DNA from: Pyrus communis | Lineage: Eukaryota; Streptophyta; Magnoliopsida; Rosales; Rosaceae | Direction of reading: 5' to 3' | Assembly: GCF_963583255.1 (NCBI RefSeq) | Contig: NC_084803.1 | Location: 9,352,238 to 9,416,237 of the forward strand | Length of the DNA stretch: 64,000 nucleotides | Part shown: one piece after another, positions 21,680-33,764 of the stretch | How positions within the stretch are numbered: the stretch's first letter is position 1 | Layout of the letters: every line of letters begins with the position of its first letter | Notes under the pieces: model-generated | Told to the model about the DNA's origin: nothing | Database searches by the model: none | The model's input: the letters and a program-made list of their open reading frames with translations, nothing else | Made by a program: the position numbers and the translations under genes

Positions 21680-22448
21680 CCAGATGATTGGGTCATCTCA
21701 TGCCTCCTTTAAACTAAAAGGAGGCTTTGTTGGCTTAGCTCGGGAAAGGAACTTCAGTAAGGCTCACCTCCGCGAAGAAATAACTCGCTTGGTGTGAACG
21801 TGGAGGCAAATGCCGAAGTGAACCATGTGACCGCACTGAAGTTCTCTCCTAACTTGGTAACACAACAAGGTAACTTGGTTGTATCAAAAGTGCACATCAT
21901 CATTCATCAAATAGCCATTTAAGTCTCATCAATCATTACAAAATGATCTGCCACGGGCTTAATGATACGCTTATTTTTTTAAACTAGTGTATCCGAGTCT
22001 TTGATCACACTAAATTACTAGGCCCCCGCCTGACCTTAGAACATTTGGCGAGCGAGAAACTCTAGCATTTGCTAGGTGGGTATTGTGAGAGAGTAGAGCC
22101 CCATACCACTTGGGAGCAAACCAAAGGACCTGACCGCTAGACCAATCAACTCTCAGGTGCTCCTGCATATTGTATACACTAGAATTTTAACCGACAGATC
22201 TTAGCGCCAAAAAATACCCTTTCTACCACAATTTACAACATGATGAGTTTCTCCCAAAGGCAAATCTACATCACTGCAGCAAGCAAACAATTGAGTGTAA
22301 TCTAAGTATAAAATTGGCAACATGCAAGGTCCCTTAATTTTCCGAAGCAAAACCAAAACAAGCAATCAGTCTTAACATATGCAGCATACAAATTCAGATT
22401 TTATTATAAACATAACAAGCAAGCAAAAGATCTAAGGATCCCCTTGGT

Positions 22449-22744
22449 TTAATTGGAGGAGGCGTAGAGGGGGCGGCGGTACTCATCGAAGTACTCGTCG
22501 CGATTGATGAAAACGATGGCGTAGAGGGCGTAGATGATTCCCGGAAGGTAACCCAGCAGCGTCAGCAGCAAGCATAATCAATCTTTCACCATTAATAACA
22601 TCCAATCTGCCACCAGAAAACGAAGAAGACGGAGGAGAAAGAAAGAGGACTTACGGTGCAGCAGCCGTGCCGGAGACAAACGCCCAGCGGAGGGAGCAGA
22701 ATTGCGATCAGAATCTCACAACAGATCTCACAGTGACTCGGCAT
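22449..22744 (-). pseudogene. RCI2/PMP3-type small hydrophobic protein, exon 2 disrupted
   Basis: RCI2/PMP3 proteins are ~55-75-residue two-helix plasma-membrane peptides linked to cold and salt response. Exon 1 (22744-22655) is intact: MPSHCEICCEILIAILLPPL then GVCLRHGCCT, followed by donor GTAAGT. Exon 2 keeps the second helix and tail CLLLTLLGYLPGIIYALYAI, then FINRDEYFDEYRRPLYASSN and a stop at 22449-22451. The expected start of exon 2 (VEF-I in relatives) is absent. In the helix frame a TGA occurs at 22578-22580, two codons before CLLLT. The only AG acceptors lie upstream of it (22609-22610 and 22583-22584) and both lead to stops. So no standard splicing gives the family protein. An assembly error remains possible. 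Confidence 0.75.
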
Positions 22745-23399
22745 CTTTGTTTCTCAGATTTTTTTTCTAGAGAGAGAGAGAGAGAGAGTTTGGTCTTAAT
22801 GGAGAAGCAAACAAAGATAAGGCGACCCAATGGTTGGTTGTAAGATCTAAACACAATCTGAATCTGGTTCCTGAGTCGTCCTTCATTTTCAATCGATAGG
22901 GACTTTCTCTTGTATATAAATCGTGACGGATGATCCATCGTATTGGGCTTTTTTGGCACCAAACCCCGCCTTATATAAATAGACAGGGCCCCAGTTCACA
23001 GTTTTGGGCTTGTTAATGTATTGGGCCGAAATACAGCATCAACCCAATCAATGAGGCACTCGACGCTTTCTTTCAGCAGACGTGGGCGTGGTCAGAATAG
23101 TATGAGGGCATGTGCTTCTTTTACACACGTGGAATTCAAATTTTCTTATCGCAGTTTAGATTTTGTGTAAAGCATAATAACTATTGTAAATATATTTATT
23201 ATTGGCTAGCTTATTCCGTATGTTGGACCAATTAACTAGTCTCTTAAGGTAGAATGCATAAAAGAAGGGTTAACTAATCAATGTTGTAGATATTATGTAC
23301 ATCAACATATATACTTGTGTGAATTTATAGATGTATGAAGACGAATTTTTCCAAACTATTTTCATAGATAGTTAGATTAAGTTTTATTTATATTCTACC
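22745..23399. other. Promoter of the RCI2-like gene and spacer
   Basis: A GA tract at about 22771-22788 lies in the leader, and a TATATAAAT-type box is at about 22913-22921 (minus strand TATA). The remaining sequence is AT-rich. No gene was seen. Confidence 0.45.
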
Positions 23400-23921
23400 T
23401 GACACACTCCGACTGAGAATGTTCACTAGGACTCCGAATCGAGCTGTGTTACCTGACACCTGGAAGGTGACGAAGCCATAAAGTATAGTGATGTGAAAAA
23501 TGTAAATAAATTTAAACCTAAAAGTGCTTAAAGACAAGAGTGCGCTGTGAGCGGGAATGAACCCATTTCACACGCGACATCAAAGCATAAGTAACGTACA
23601 AGAGTGTGGGTAATGATCATACCTTCAGAGGTAGCCACCTATACTAAGATTTGCCAAGAATCCTCGTCGATACGAACTTTCAGCATCTAAAACCTGGAAG
23701 GACGAAAAATAAAGGTGAGTGGGCCTAAAAATAAGGTTTTAATAAAAAACTTTTGAAAACATTATAACCTATTGCTGTATAACCCGTATAGTTTCCAGAA
23801 AATAATACTACGTATATACGTAAAAACAATGCACAAAGACAGTAAAAACCAAGTATGCCATGTCATAACGTTTCTGCATTAAAAGATGTAAGTCAGGCGA
23901 AATCAATATAAAGTAATATGC

Positions 23922-24135
23922 CAGTCGGAGTCATCTAATGCGACCTATACGACGGGACCTATAGCTCATCAATGTATGCTAGTACACAAGTCGAAACCAC
24001 CTATTGTGGTCTATACGACAGGGCTAGGTGTAAATATGTATACTCAAGTGCTACGATCATATGAAGGTTGTGCGAATAATCGCAGGTCACCTATGAGTTG
24101 GAACCACCTATTGTAGTCTGTACGACAGGGCTGGT
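23922..24135. repeat. Three imperfect internal repeats inside the LTR
   Basis: Units start near 23922, 23990 and 24097 and share GTCGAAACCACCTATTGTGG-like text followed by TCTATACGACAGGGCT. Spacing is about 70 and 107 bases. Confidence 0.65.
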
Positions 24136-24439
24136 ACCAAACTTGGATCTAAAGTGAGCGTGCGGTGCGGGAGATGAACATCACGTGCAGAACTGTGCCC
24201 TAACCTCGGGCGGGAGCACTAACATCGGGGTGCATCAATGATGAGCTCTAAATGCATCTATGCATAACGATGTGCAATGCAACCAATACCATCACAATAT
24301 ACTCACCTAAAACTTACATGAGCCTCCGCAACATCAAAAGATATAACTCCCGATTTATAATAATGCAATACTTAAAATGCAACTCATTTTTGACATGGCA
24401 TTTAAAGCATAAATCATTTTAAAAATGTTCTGGAAACCA

Positions 24440-24440
<1 letters not shown>

Positions 24441-24472
<32 letters not shown>
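24441..24472. repeat. AT dinucleotide microsatellite
   Basis: About sixteen uninterrupted TA units inside the LTR element. Confidence 0.9.
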
Positions 24473-24475
<3 letters not shown>

Positions 24476-26037
24476 AGCAAATGCCCACTCACCTAGAGTC
24501 CGCACTACAACTCTATAGCACAAACATCGAGGCATCATAATCTTTATCAATAGAACACGTAACTTACATAAAACACATCCCCAAGGACGTTCTAGAATGA
24601 TTTGAGACCCATTAACCAAAAGTCAACCGTCGGTCAAAGATTGACGGTATGGTCCACAACCTTACGTAACTCGATCCAGAAGATTAGCATCACAGATTTC
24701 TGATCTGTAATTTCCAAGGATCCACATTATGCTTCTAGAATAACAAACTAAAATCTTACCACGATTCGATAATCGGATCTCCGCCAATTGCCAAAATTAA
24801 GTGGTGGTTAATGTTTTATTTTATGAACTTACAAATCCAATTCGAGAAGATCCGTTTGTCGGATTCCCGATCCGTAAGTTCCAATAATCCTCAAATATTA
24901 CGTACTATAATGCATTAAAGTTAGGTGACGATCCAACGGTTGGATCGTTGAATCATAAAATGGTCAAGAACATAGTAATTCATACTAGGTTCAAACTATC
25001 TAACCATAATCAACGATTATCAAATTGACATCATAAACATCAAATTTAACTAAAAAAAAGGCAACATTGGCCCACTGGCCATGCCTCGCCGCACGTGGTG
25101 GTCGGCTGCCTCAATTCACTGGAAAATTCCATAAATTCCAAAATTCACCAAATTATACCAAAATGAAGATCATGAGTCGAGGATCAATTTATATACCTGC
25201 GAAGACATCCAATTTGGGCGGGAAGTGACCTGAAAAATCCTTAAACCGTCAAAAACTCCGAAAGAGGTGAACTCTGATATGCCAACTCCGGTTATCCGTC
25301 GCCCCCAAACTAGTTTGGGGTTTGTTCCTAGGCTCGAGGGACGACGATTAGTGGTGTGAATCGCAGGTGGCTGCTTCAGAAATGGTGAATTGAAGGCTAG
25401 GGTTTCACGGTACCCGTACGGATGTTCCTCGTGAAATCACGATGAAACTCGTCGATTTTAGGTCAATTTGGATGATGGGATGTCGTGAAGATGTTTGGGG
25501 TGATGGGAGGTTGAAGAAAGCTAGAGAATTCAATGGAAACCCGTCGGAATAATCGTTAGGAGTCGGGTCAGGGTCGCGGGTTTAAGGGATTCGGCTGATC
25601 TTCTTATTCTCTCATTTCTCCTTTCCTTTCCTTTCATCTCTTCTTATTGGTCCGACTATCCTCCCCCTTCTTTTTGATTGGGTGTCTCGCCCCTCATTTC
25701 TCTCATTTATCTCTTCTCCCAATCGTCCATTTCTTCTTTCTTTAAATCTGGGCCACACACATGGCTTCCCAAATTAAGCTCCAAAAATATGGAGTTTTCC
25801 ATAATAAATTTACAATTTTGCCCTCGACTTCATTCGTTAATAACTCCAAATTACGTTTCGTTTATGCCCATGCATTCGTAGCGACAAGTACTACGAGGAT
25901 ACGCCAAGAAAATGGATCTTACGTGACTCGACAAGGTGGTAAAAAAGTCAATGCATTTGCCTCGAAGGGCGTTTTCAAAATTTCACATTTTAAAATTATA
26001 AAAACCGTAGTTTTTGGGGACGGGTCGTTACACTACC

Positions 26038-28092
26038 TCACTCACATGTTAAACTTATTTTGTCACCTCATGATTTAGGTATTATATATATGCATATGAT
26101 GACATAAATTTAGAGTAATATCCATTTTACTACCTTCAAACTCACAAAAAATTGTATTTTTGTACACATTTATACTTGCGTTAATTTTTGCTATTAAGTC
26201 TTTGGTTAACTAATGTCATGAAATAGCTTTTGACCAAGGACGGAGCCACCTTGGCCCCAAGAAGCAGAGGCCCTTTCTTGAGAAAATGTACATATTGCAT
26301 GTACCAAACCCACGTGATAGACGTAACACGAGCATTAACTCTTATAGTTGCTACTATTACAATAGTACTATTGAAATAGTATTTATAGCCATGAAATTTA
26401 TGAATAATCGATTGAGAAATCGGATGGGAAATTAATGGAAAATTAATAACATGGTTATTTTTAGAGAGAGAGAGATATTTGATGATATTGGTAATGAAGT
26501 TCTCAAACAACGCTTTCAAAACATGAAAATGCGTTGAGGGATAGTGTAAAGTATTGCATGAAAAACCTTATCGATTAATATATATAAGGATTTTGTATAG
26601 CAAATTCTTAAATTTTTTGACTTGTGAGTATGTTATTTGAGGGTGCTTTATGGCTTAGTCCCTGCTTTTGATCCACTGAAATATTTCCAAACTATTAAGA
26701 AAATCATAAATATTTTTTAAGCTAAAAAAATATAAATTGAACTAAATTTAATAATAGCTCAAATTTCTAACCTAAATTAAAATATGAGTGTGTTATTTAT
26801 ACACCTATTTTTACTTTTCATACATCTCTTATTAATTTATGTTCTTTATGTTCTTTAATTCATCGGATTCAACGATCAGGAATTAAAAGAATGTGTTAAA
26901 AAAATTAAAAAAAGTGCGGATATCATCTCCTATTAAAATATCAAATAAAAAAGATGTTTTTTTTGACAAGACTGGGACTTGGTGATATTGGCCACAACAA
27001 TGTTGACTTTCGCATCGTAGAAATGTCGCATAGAACGACATTTTTGATCAATGGAAAAGTATCCATAAAAGAAATGTAACTTAAAAAGCAACGTACAAGT
27101 TAACGCATAGTGTAACAACATACATTAGTGTAAGTCCACATAAATGTAACATGCAGATACTTCATAGTGTCACAGTGGGTTGAGACAAATTTTAAGCTCG
27201 TATTTTATATGATATGTTCTAGATTCTATTATTGGCGTGAGTAAACCACGCTAATGGTTAGAGGGAAGTTGAAATAGTGAGCCTTTCTAACCCCATAAAA
27301 ATGGACTCCCGTGACTAAGCCAACTGATCACTTTTAAAAGAAAAATAATGTAATATGCAAGTCCATATAACATTTTGGACATCCAAAAAATATCTAAAGC
27401 ATCATTATCTCTACTAATTAATAAAACCTTATTTGTCAACCAAAAGATGGTGAAAAGATAAATTAGTCTTCTATTACACAAAAAAAATGATGGGCAATAA
27501 TATAATTTCACAGGTCCAAATTTTACCTTCTTTTTATTTATTGAAACCTCACCTTCAAGTGATGTTAAAATACCTCCAATGTTAAAATAAATAAATTTAA
27601 AAAAAAAAAACCAAAAACAAAAACCTCTCACTCCCCTTACGCTCTCTCTCTCCCTGTCTCCTTCTCATTTTCTAAAAAAAAAGTGGTCATATTCACAATG
27701 TGCGTAGACAAATGTTAGTCACTATTAATTTAAGTTAAAACCGACTTTTCAAAAAATACAAACAGTAAATTTCCGGAAAAAAAGAGATTTTTAACTTTAG
27801 AGTTTTACCTACGGAAACGGTAGAAGAGGAGCACAAACGCGGAAAAGTGTCCTCCCGCGGCACTGCCCACGCCACCGACACGTCTCCACCTGCTTCTGCT
27901 TCTCCCCTCCCCTCCTCCGTGGGCCCGCGGACCCAGCCAGCATTTCGTCACTATTTCTCCACCGAGTATCCAGCCAGAGAGTATATATTTTGCTGTTGTA
28001 ACTGCAACCTCCAACCGGAAACGTTTCTTCTTTCTCGTTTCTGCACTTTACCAAGTCAAAGTTCAAAGCGCAACAATTTATTGAGTGATTCA
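26038..28092. other. Intergenic DNA and promoter of the zinc-finger gene
   Basis: AT-rich spacer with a degraded MITE (26777-26938). From about 27800 it becomes GC-richer and is likely the promoter/leader of the gene starting at 28093; TATATATTTTG occurs near 27980. The frames seen here on both strands lack family character. Confidence 0.45.
26777..26938. mobile_element. Degraded hairpin MITE, related to 17020-17174
   Basis: Left AAATATGAGTGTGTTATTTA and right GTGCGGATATCATCTCCTAT are diverged forms of the same inverted termini, with the internal TCATCGGATTCAACGATCAG block also shared. Confidence 0.6.
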
Positions 28093-30910
28093 ATGGAGTT
28101 CAAATTCCGATCGGTGGACGAGAGGCCGCCGCCGCCTTCTCCCACCGGCTGCTACTTCTCCTCCGACCAACCCGCATTTGGAGGTCTCGCTCTACCTTCT
28201 TACTTCGCTCTCAATTTTCTGTTTGGTTGTCGAGAAACCAAAAGAAAACGAATTTACTTTAAATTTCAGTTCTTTTCTTAGAAATTCAGTTAATTTTCTC
28301 ACTCTGCGATTAAACTGAGATAATCTTCTTTCTGAACAGGCCAGACAGCTATGTTCCGGAATCCGGATATGAGATTGAACCTGGACCCGCTCCACAACCC
28401 GAGGTCCGTCCACGACGAGATGATCGAGCGCCAGCTGGAGAAGGAGAGGATCAGGGAGGAGATTATTGCGGCGGAGATTGTGCGAAGGCAGGCTCTTGAG
28501 GCGGAGGTGAGGAGAGAGCTCATGCTGGAGCGGGAAATCGCTATGCGAAGACCCTCTGTCGAAGGTCTCGGTTTTGATCAGGTCCGGTTCGGGGCCGTGC
28601 GATTCGACCAGAGAGTCCACCACCCCTTCGATGATGACCAGTTCGGATTGTTTGCTTCTCTTGCGCCCGCCGCATTCGATAGGGGCAAGTGGCGGCGGCA
28701 ACCGGAACCTCTGACCAATGGCTTCAAGGCGATTCCGGCTCCTCCTCCTGTTTCAGACCTCAACAATAAGGACAAGTTGATCTTACTGGTCAGTGCCATC
28801 TCTACTTTTTAAAATTTGATTGGTTTTTAACTTAATAATGCTCTGTTTATGGTTTACTGCGTTTGTGGTGGGAATGCTCTGTTTTGTGCTAAAGTGGGAG
28901 ATTTTTTCTGGTTTAGTATGGTTTCTTGGTAACGAAGGCATAACTTGGCGTTGAGGATTGGATTGGATAACTTGTAGTATCCACTGATTCTAGTGAGAAC
29001 TTTCAAAACATTACATCCGTTTCTCTCATTAGCATACACTTATTCTAGTGAGTTATCGAATCCAATCATAGACACCAAACGTGGCCTAAGATTCGTGGTT
29101 AGACCATGAGAATCAAGGTAAAACATGAGATTGATGGTAAATTGCCCGCCAAGATACACCATTTGTTTTGGATTGTCTAGATTTTTTAGGTTGAAGGAAC
29201 GGCATATACTCTGACGAATATGTATGTGTATGTGTATGTATGTATTGCGCTCCTTCAACCCTCGAAATGTTGGCTTTTCGGGTCTATGTTTTACAAATAC
29301 ATTGAAGAGTCTGTGTTACTAGTAGCCTCTGCATTGCCTAAGTGGCTGTGCCCATAACCAATGCTAATATTGGATCGCAAGGTGTATATCAGTTCGCTTC
29401 CTAGTCCCTATGCATGTGGTAGTGCTTTTGCTTGTGGATCAGCACTTTAAAAGTCGTCTCAATGGGGCATCATTGTCATTCATTATGTAGATTATTTTTC
29501 TTCGATCAGTCATTAAGATGGTTTACTATTTCATTATGTTATAGTGATATCAGTTTGATCGAGGTACGGAATAATCTAAGATTAATGGCACTGGTGATTG
29601 TTGAAAATTGATTTTTCATTTGATGGTTCACTTGGAGAAGACTACCCTCTTGATGCATATGCAGTGGTCACCTGTGGCCTTGTGTGAGGTATTGTCCTTA
29701 TACATAATTGTATCTACATGCCGCCCTCTCACCTAATTACTTGGGGCAGACAGATTCCTCTGTAATTATTTCAACATCTTGAATATTTGTTTTGAATCAC
29801 TGTTACGATGATCGACATATTGAAGGTTGGTATCTTGCAGATGTCTTAGACAACACATTTCTTATCACTGATTTTGTCGACTTAAGATTACCGAAAAGTT
29901 GTTTTCTGTTAATTTCGTATTTGTAAAGCAGGTAGTGCAGTTCGCATTGGAAATGATGTTGAGATTTTACCATCAATTGCATGTTTAGAATTGAAAGACT
30001 GTTGTTAATGTAATTTGTATAAGTATCTTTGTTGCAGGCGAAACCTGACCCAAATCTCTCCGGAGTCAGGCGGAAAACACCACCAACGGTGGGTGCTAGT
30101 GAGCTGCCTCCATTTGGGTTGAAAAAGAAACCCAAAGAGGAATGGAGTTGCGCCCTGTGCCATGTTAGTGCAACAAGTGAGAAGGGCTTGATTCATCACA
30201 TTAATGGTAAGAAGCACCAAGCCAAGGAGGCAAGACTGAGAGCTCAGAAACCAGGCACGAGCTCCAGCAATTCAAAATTGTCAAAGAAAGCTGCAAAGTT
30301 TTCTGAGCCCAAGGAGGTTAATGGTATCAAAAGCACAAAATTAAGGGCCAAACAAGTATGGAAATCGTTTGAAACCAGGGATGTTTCCAACCAGAAAATG
30401 CACAAACAGGGCACTTCAAAAGGGGAGACGCCAATGTCGAAAGTCCAGTGTGGAGAGGTTCTGAAGAATAACGACAAGGTTAAAATAGTGGACGGAGTGG
30501 AGAGAAAAGAAGACGTAAAGAAACAGCAGTTTAAGTATTGGTGTGAAGGGTGTAAAATTGGTGCCTTTACTCCAAATGTGTGGTCGTCTCATATAAGGGG
30601 AAAGAAGCACGTTGCTAGGAGTCAGGAGCTTACACAAAATAATGCGCCGATTGCAAGTTTCATGGCATCAACTGAGGCCTGTAAGGAGGAAGAAGATTCT
30701 GATGCGGCCAAAGAAGGGCATGAGAAGATTCCAATAGCAACCCCCATAGCATCAGAAGAGGCTAGTAAGGAGGCAGAAGATGCTGATGCGGACAAAGAAG
30801 CGCACGAGAAGTTCAAAGGCCTCATGATGAAGCTAATGAGAATGCATAATGTTGCTCCGGCGAAACAAGCAAATGACAGTGCAGAAGTTGTTGCGGATAC
30901 AGAAAAATGA
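28093..30910 (+). CDS. Protein with two U1-type C2H2 zinc fingers
   Basis: Three exons, 28093-28183, 28340-28788 and 30038-30910, encode 470 residues. After MEFKFRSVDERPPPPSPTGC comes a long charged helix rich in Glu/Arg (MIERQLEKERIREEIIAAEI), then two fingers of the form C-x2-C-x12-H-x5-H: C218/C221/H234/H240 and C349/C352/H365/H371, each ending in GKKH. This U1-like type usually binds RNA or double-stranded nucleic acid, so a nuclear RNA-related role is likely (family knowledge, not shown here). The C-terminus has a duplicated acidic segment (EDSDAAKEGHEK and EDADADKEAHEK). The 1.25-kb second intron contains a small hairpin at 28953-29071. I know unnamed plant homologues but no firm gene symbol. 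Confidence 0.85.
28953..29071. mobile_element. Possible small MITE in an intron
   Basis: GATTGGATTGGATAACTT at left is mirrored by AGTTATCGAATCCAATC at right, about 100 bases apart, inside intron 2 of the zinc-finger gene. The extent is uncertain. Confidence 0.4.
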
Positions 30911-32236
30911 GCTGCATACCCGATGATGAATAAGTAGCAGAAGAGACTGGAGAGATTTAGAAATGAGTTTGTTCTGTTCTTTTTATTTCAAATTTCGGGT
31001 TGTAGTGGCATATATTATTTTCTGTGCACCATTTTCTCCTTTTACGCACCTTTCTTTTATTCTCGTCTTTGAATTAAATAAATCATTAGAAGCGTATGAA
31101 GGTGTTCGAAAATCACTTCCTTTTTTTTAGGAATCGTTTCACCACGGCGGACCTTAAAGAGGGAAAAGAAGACATGAGAGTTGGATCAACTTGCCATAAG
31201 TGGAACATTTTATTAGGCATGAGTAGCTCACGAGGAGAAATATATTCCGACAAACGAAACAAGACGGAAAATCGAAATCCAGGCCGATCTCGATCCGTCC
31301 ATGCATCATGAGTCAGAAAACCTGTAGTATCTACACAACACGTTGGAAATCAGGTACTGTTTGTTTTATTTGCGGATATGCAGATCTAAGCGTAACCTCG
31401 TTGGCCGGAAAAATGTAATCTCTCTCTCACCTGCTAGAAAAGTGTGATCTCTCTCTCACTGAAATTTAAATCTCATTCCTCCTTTAAATTAGATTATCGC
31501 TCAAATAAAACAAGCAATTGGAGCCTCAAAATCCAACTTCACCCAACTCAAGGGAGGATCAAGCCAGTTAATCGTTTTCTAATCTTACCACTCGTAACCA
31601 CGTGAGCTACAACCCCTTGTCACTAGTAGAGCTTTACATTATTAGTTAGAGATGCTACAGTGGCGTACCAAAGCGCAGGTCCTCGAAAAGGGGGTTTGTA
31701 AAGCATCCATTGACAAGGCACTCCACAAATCCATTAGCACTTAAAAAAGCTAGCTTAAAAAGTTAAACACACATGCCCAAAGCATTGCTTCATACCATGG
31801 GAAAGCATGAAGGTGAAGCATTTCACCATCACCTTCCCAAAACACCTTGCTCTCATAATGGTCCCAAAGAATTCCCCTTTTCTTTACAAAGTCATCTTAG
31901 CCGGCCGCTTACGGTTTAGAACCGGCCGTAAGCAGCAAAACACAATTTGGAATATCTTTACATCGCTCACACCAAACATCGATCATCGATGATTTCAAAT
32001 AAGCAACCAAAATCAAATTCTGTCTGCATCCTAAGAAATTTTTTTCAACATTAACGAAAACAAACGAAACCTGAATAATCCTAAACCATTTCATTTCAAC
32101 TGTATACACTCGATATGTAAGACCATGATAACTTTACAAAGAAGAAAATCGAAGAAACACAGTAACTGAGGTGTTACTCTTTCCAACCCCGACAAGATAT
32201 ATGATCTTCAATGGTAATACTCGAAGAAAAGTAAAA
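30911..32236. other. Intergenic DNA, convergent 3' ends
   Basis: Lies between the zinc-finger gene and the minus-strand DLN-repeat gene, so it holds both 3' UTRs. A partial palindrome around GGCCG is at about 31900-31935. No gene is supported; the frame at 31096-31311 has no family signal. Confidence 0.45.
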
Positions 32237-33764
32237 TCAAACCCGTAAAGCCACCTGATCTTGCCAAGTAATCTTCCTCTTCCCCGATCGATTTGACCCG
32301 TTCCCTATAGTCCTGCAAGCCAGTAACTTCATGTCATTGTGCTGCTCGTCATTTCCCGCTCTGCGTAAACTTTTGTTGGGCTCCTTTATCCTCATTGGCT
32401 CATAATTGGCTTGAAATTCCTCCTCCTCCTCCTCCCTCTGTAGCAAAACGAAACAAAAGAAACATCAAACTTCACAGATCAGAAGTTACACCGAGTCTCA
32501 AAGCACATTACTTTGACCATTAACTATTTGATTACCGAAATCTGGTTCAAGTCAAAAACTGGAATGTTCTTTCGCTTTATCGATTCCTTCCCACTCTGAA
32601 CCCTTTCCTTCTGATTTAAGTCAAAGTTTGGAGTGGGGGTTCGCAAAGTAGCTTCCTTTCCGCCAAGTGCCCTTGCATTAAGGTTTAATCCAAATTTTGG
32701 AGGAGGTTTCTGCACAATGTCTTCCATTCCATGTTTAACCTTTTCCTTTTTGTTTAAGTCTAATGCAGGAAGAGGGTACCGTGAAGCAGATTCCTTCTTG
32801 CTGGAACTTTTTCCCTTCAAATAGGTGACGCGCTGGGATTCTAAATTGTGTGTTTGCACAACATCTTGCTTTGGTCGAGGGTTCATTGACCGGTTCCCTA
32901 TTAAGTATTTATATCTTCTCCTCAAAAACCTGCAAATTGAAAAGATAAACATTTACCAAGTCAAATTCTTTCCTCTTTCATTGTAAACACAGCCTATCTT
33001 ATAAGTGTACAAAAAGGTATGGACAAGATGCTATACCTTACTTCAGCTACGAGCATAGACTTTTTCTGTTTCATTATCTGCAATTTTTTCTTCGTAGCAT
33101 CTGCATCCTGCAAAAGAAATGATTCTTCAATTAGTTTAATCAAGCTCTAAGATGCAATTTTCATAAGCCTAAGAAAAAGAGTGTACCAAATAATCGTAAT
33201 ACCCTCTACAACAAGGTAGTAAAACATTTTGCAGATCACAAATCAGTAAAGATTAAGACTTATCAAATAACCTATATACAATTTCTACAAACAAAAATTA
33301 GCGTACAAACATATCTACAAGTTTTTTCAATCCCTGAGGCTACAAATTTCCAAACAAAAATTAACATAAAAATACCTACAAATTCCCAATTCCTGCTGCT
33401 TTTCCTATTTTTTTTACGGCGGTCTCTAAAACATGAGGAGATCATAAACCTACTGAGAAAAATTTTCAAAAAAATCCAGGAAAAATAGCTGAGCAATATC
33501 TCTCTAAATAATCAGCCTACAAACAAAACCACCATAAAAATTCCAAAGCTAGAAAACCCAGAAATCATAAACAAAAACCCAAGAGACATGAACACCGTAC
33601 ACCAGATCTAATGAAACCCACAAAAGAAAGTTGAAATCTTTTAAAAACCCAGAAAAGACTTATACCTTCTGCAGCTCCTCATAGTCCTGCATGAGACTCT
33701 GGTGCTTGAACCTGTTCCTCTGGTCCTCCATAGCATCAGAAACAACCCCCTTCATCTTCTTCAT
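32237..33764 (-). CDS. Unnamed plant protein with coiled-coil N-terminus and repeated DLN motifs
   Basis: Four minus-strand exons, 33764-33666, 33107-33037, 32929-32536 and 32437-32237, join in frame to 254 residues. The N-terminal part (QSLMQDYEELQKDADATKKK then LQIMKQKKSMLVAEVRFLRR) looks like a coiled coil with the RFLRRRYKYL block that I remember from plant proteins of unknown function. The middle holds four similarly spaced motifs: LDLNKKEK (residue 114), LNLNAR (139), FDLNQKER (160) and FDLNQIS (183). These resemble the DLN/LxLxL core of EAR repression motifs, which recruit TOPLESS-type corepressors; such a role here is inference. The C-terminus is basic (SGKRKITWQDQVALRV). A nuclear location is plausible. 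Confidence 0.8.

Larger units (their letters stand above)
21094..22448. other. Intergenic DNA between SKIP1 and the RCI2-like gene
   Basis: Holds the SKIP1 promoter (minus strand), a ~75-bp direct repeat, a relic of the Mutator-type MITE at 21616-21679, and a possible SINE-like block near 22020-22165. No protein gene is supported. Confidence 0.5.
23400..26032 (-). mobile_element. Large solo-LTR-like element, probably Ty3/gypsy
   Basis: Read on the minus strand it starts TGTAACGACCCGTCCCC and ends GGAGTGTGTCA, the TG..CA ends of an LTR. Both sides carry the same five bases CTACC (23395-23399 and 26033-26037), a perfect target duplication. At 2633 bases it is long for one LTR. I saw no protease, reverse transcriptase or integrase frames and no second LTR, so a solo LTR left by recombination is likely; a non-coding derivative element is the alternative. 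Assignment to gypsy rests on the remembered TGTAACGACCCG start. Confidence 0.8.

Noticed and set aside
25678..26078. Plus-strand frames of 67 and 105 residues
   Set aside because: They lie inside the LTR element and cross its boundary.
28192..28701. 169-residue minus-strand frame
   Set aside because: Antisense to exon 2 of the zinc-finger gene; composition follows the coding strand.
31890..31945. GGCCG-rich partial palindrome as a microRNA precursor
   Set aside because: The arms are too short and interrupted for a plant precursor and no known mature microRNA was recognised.
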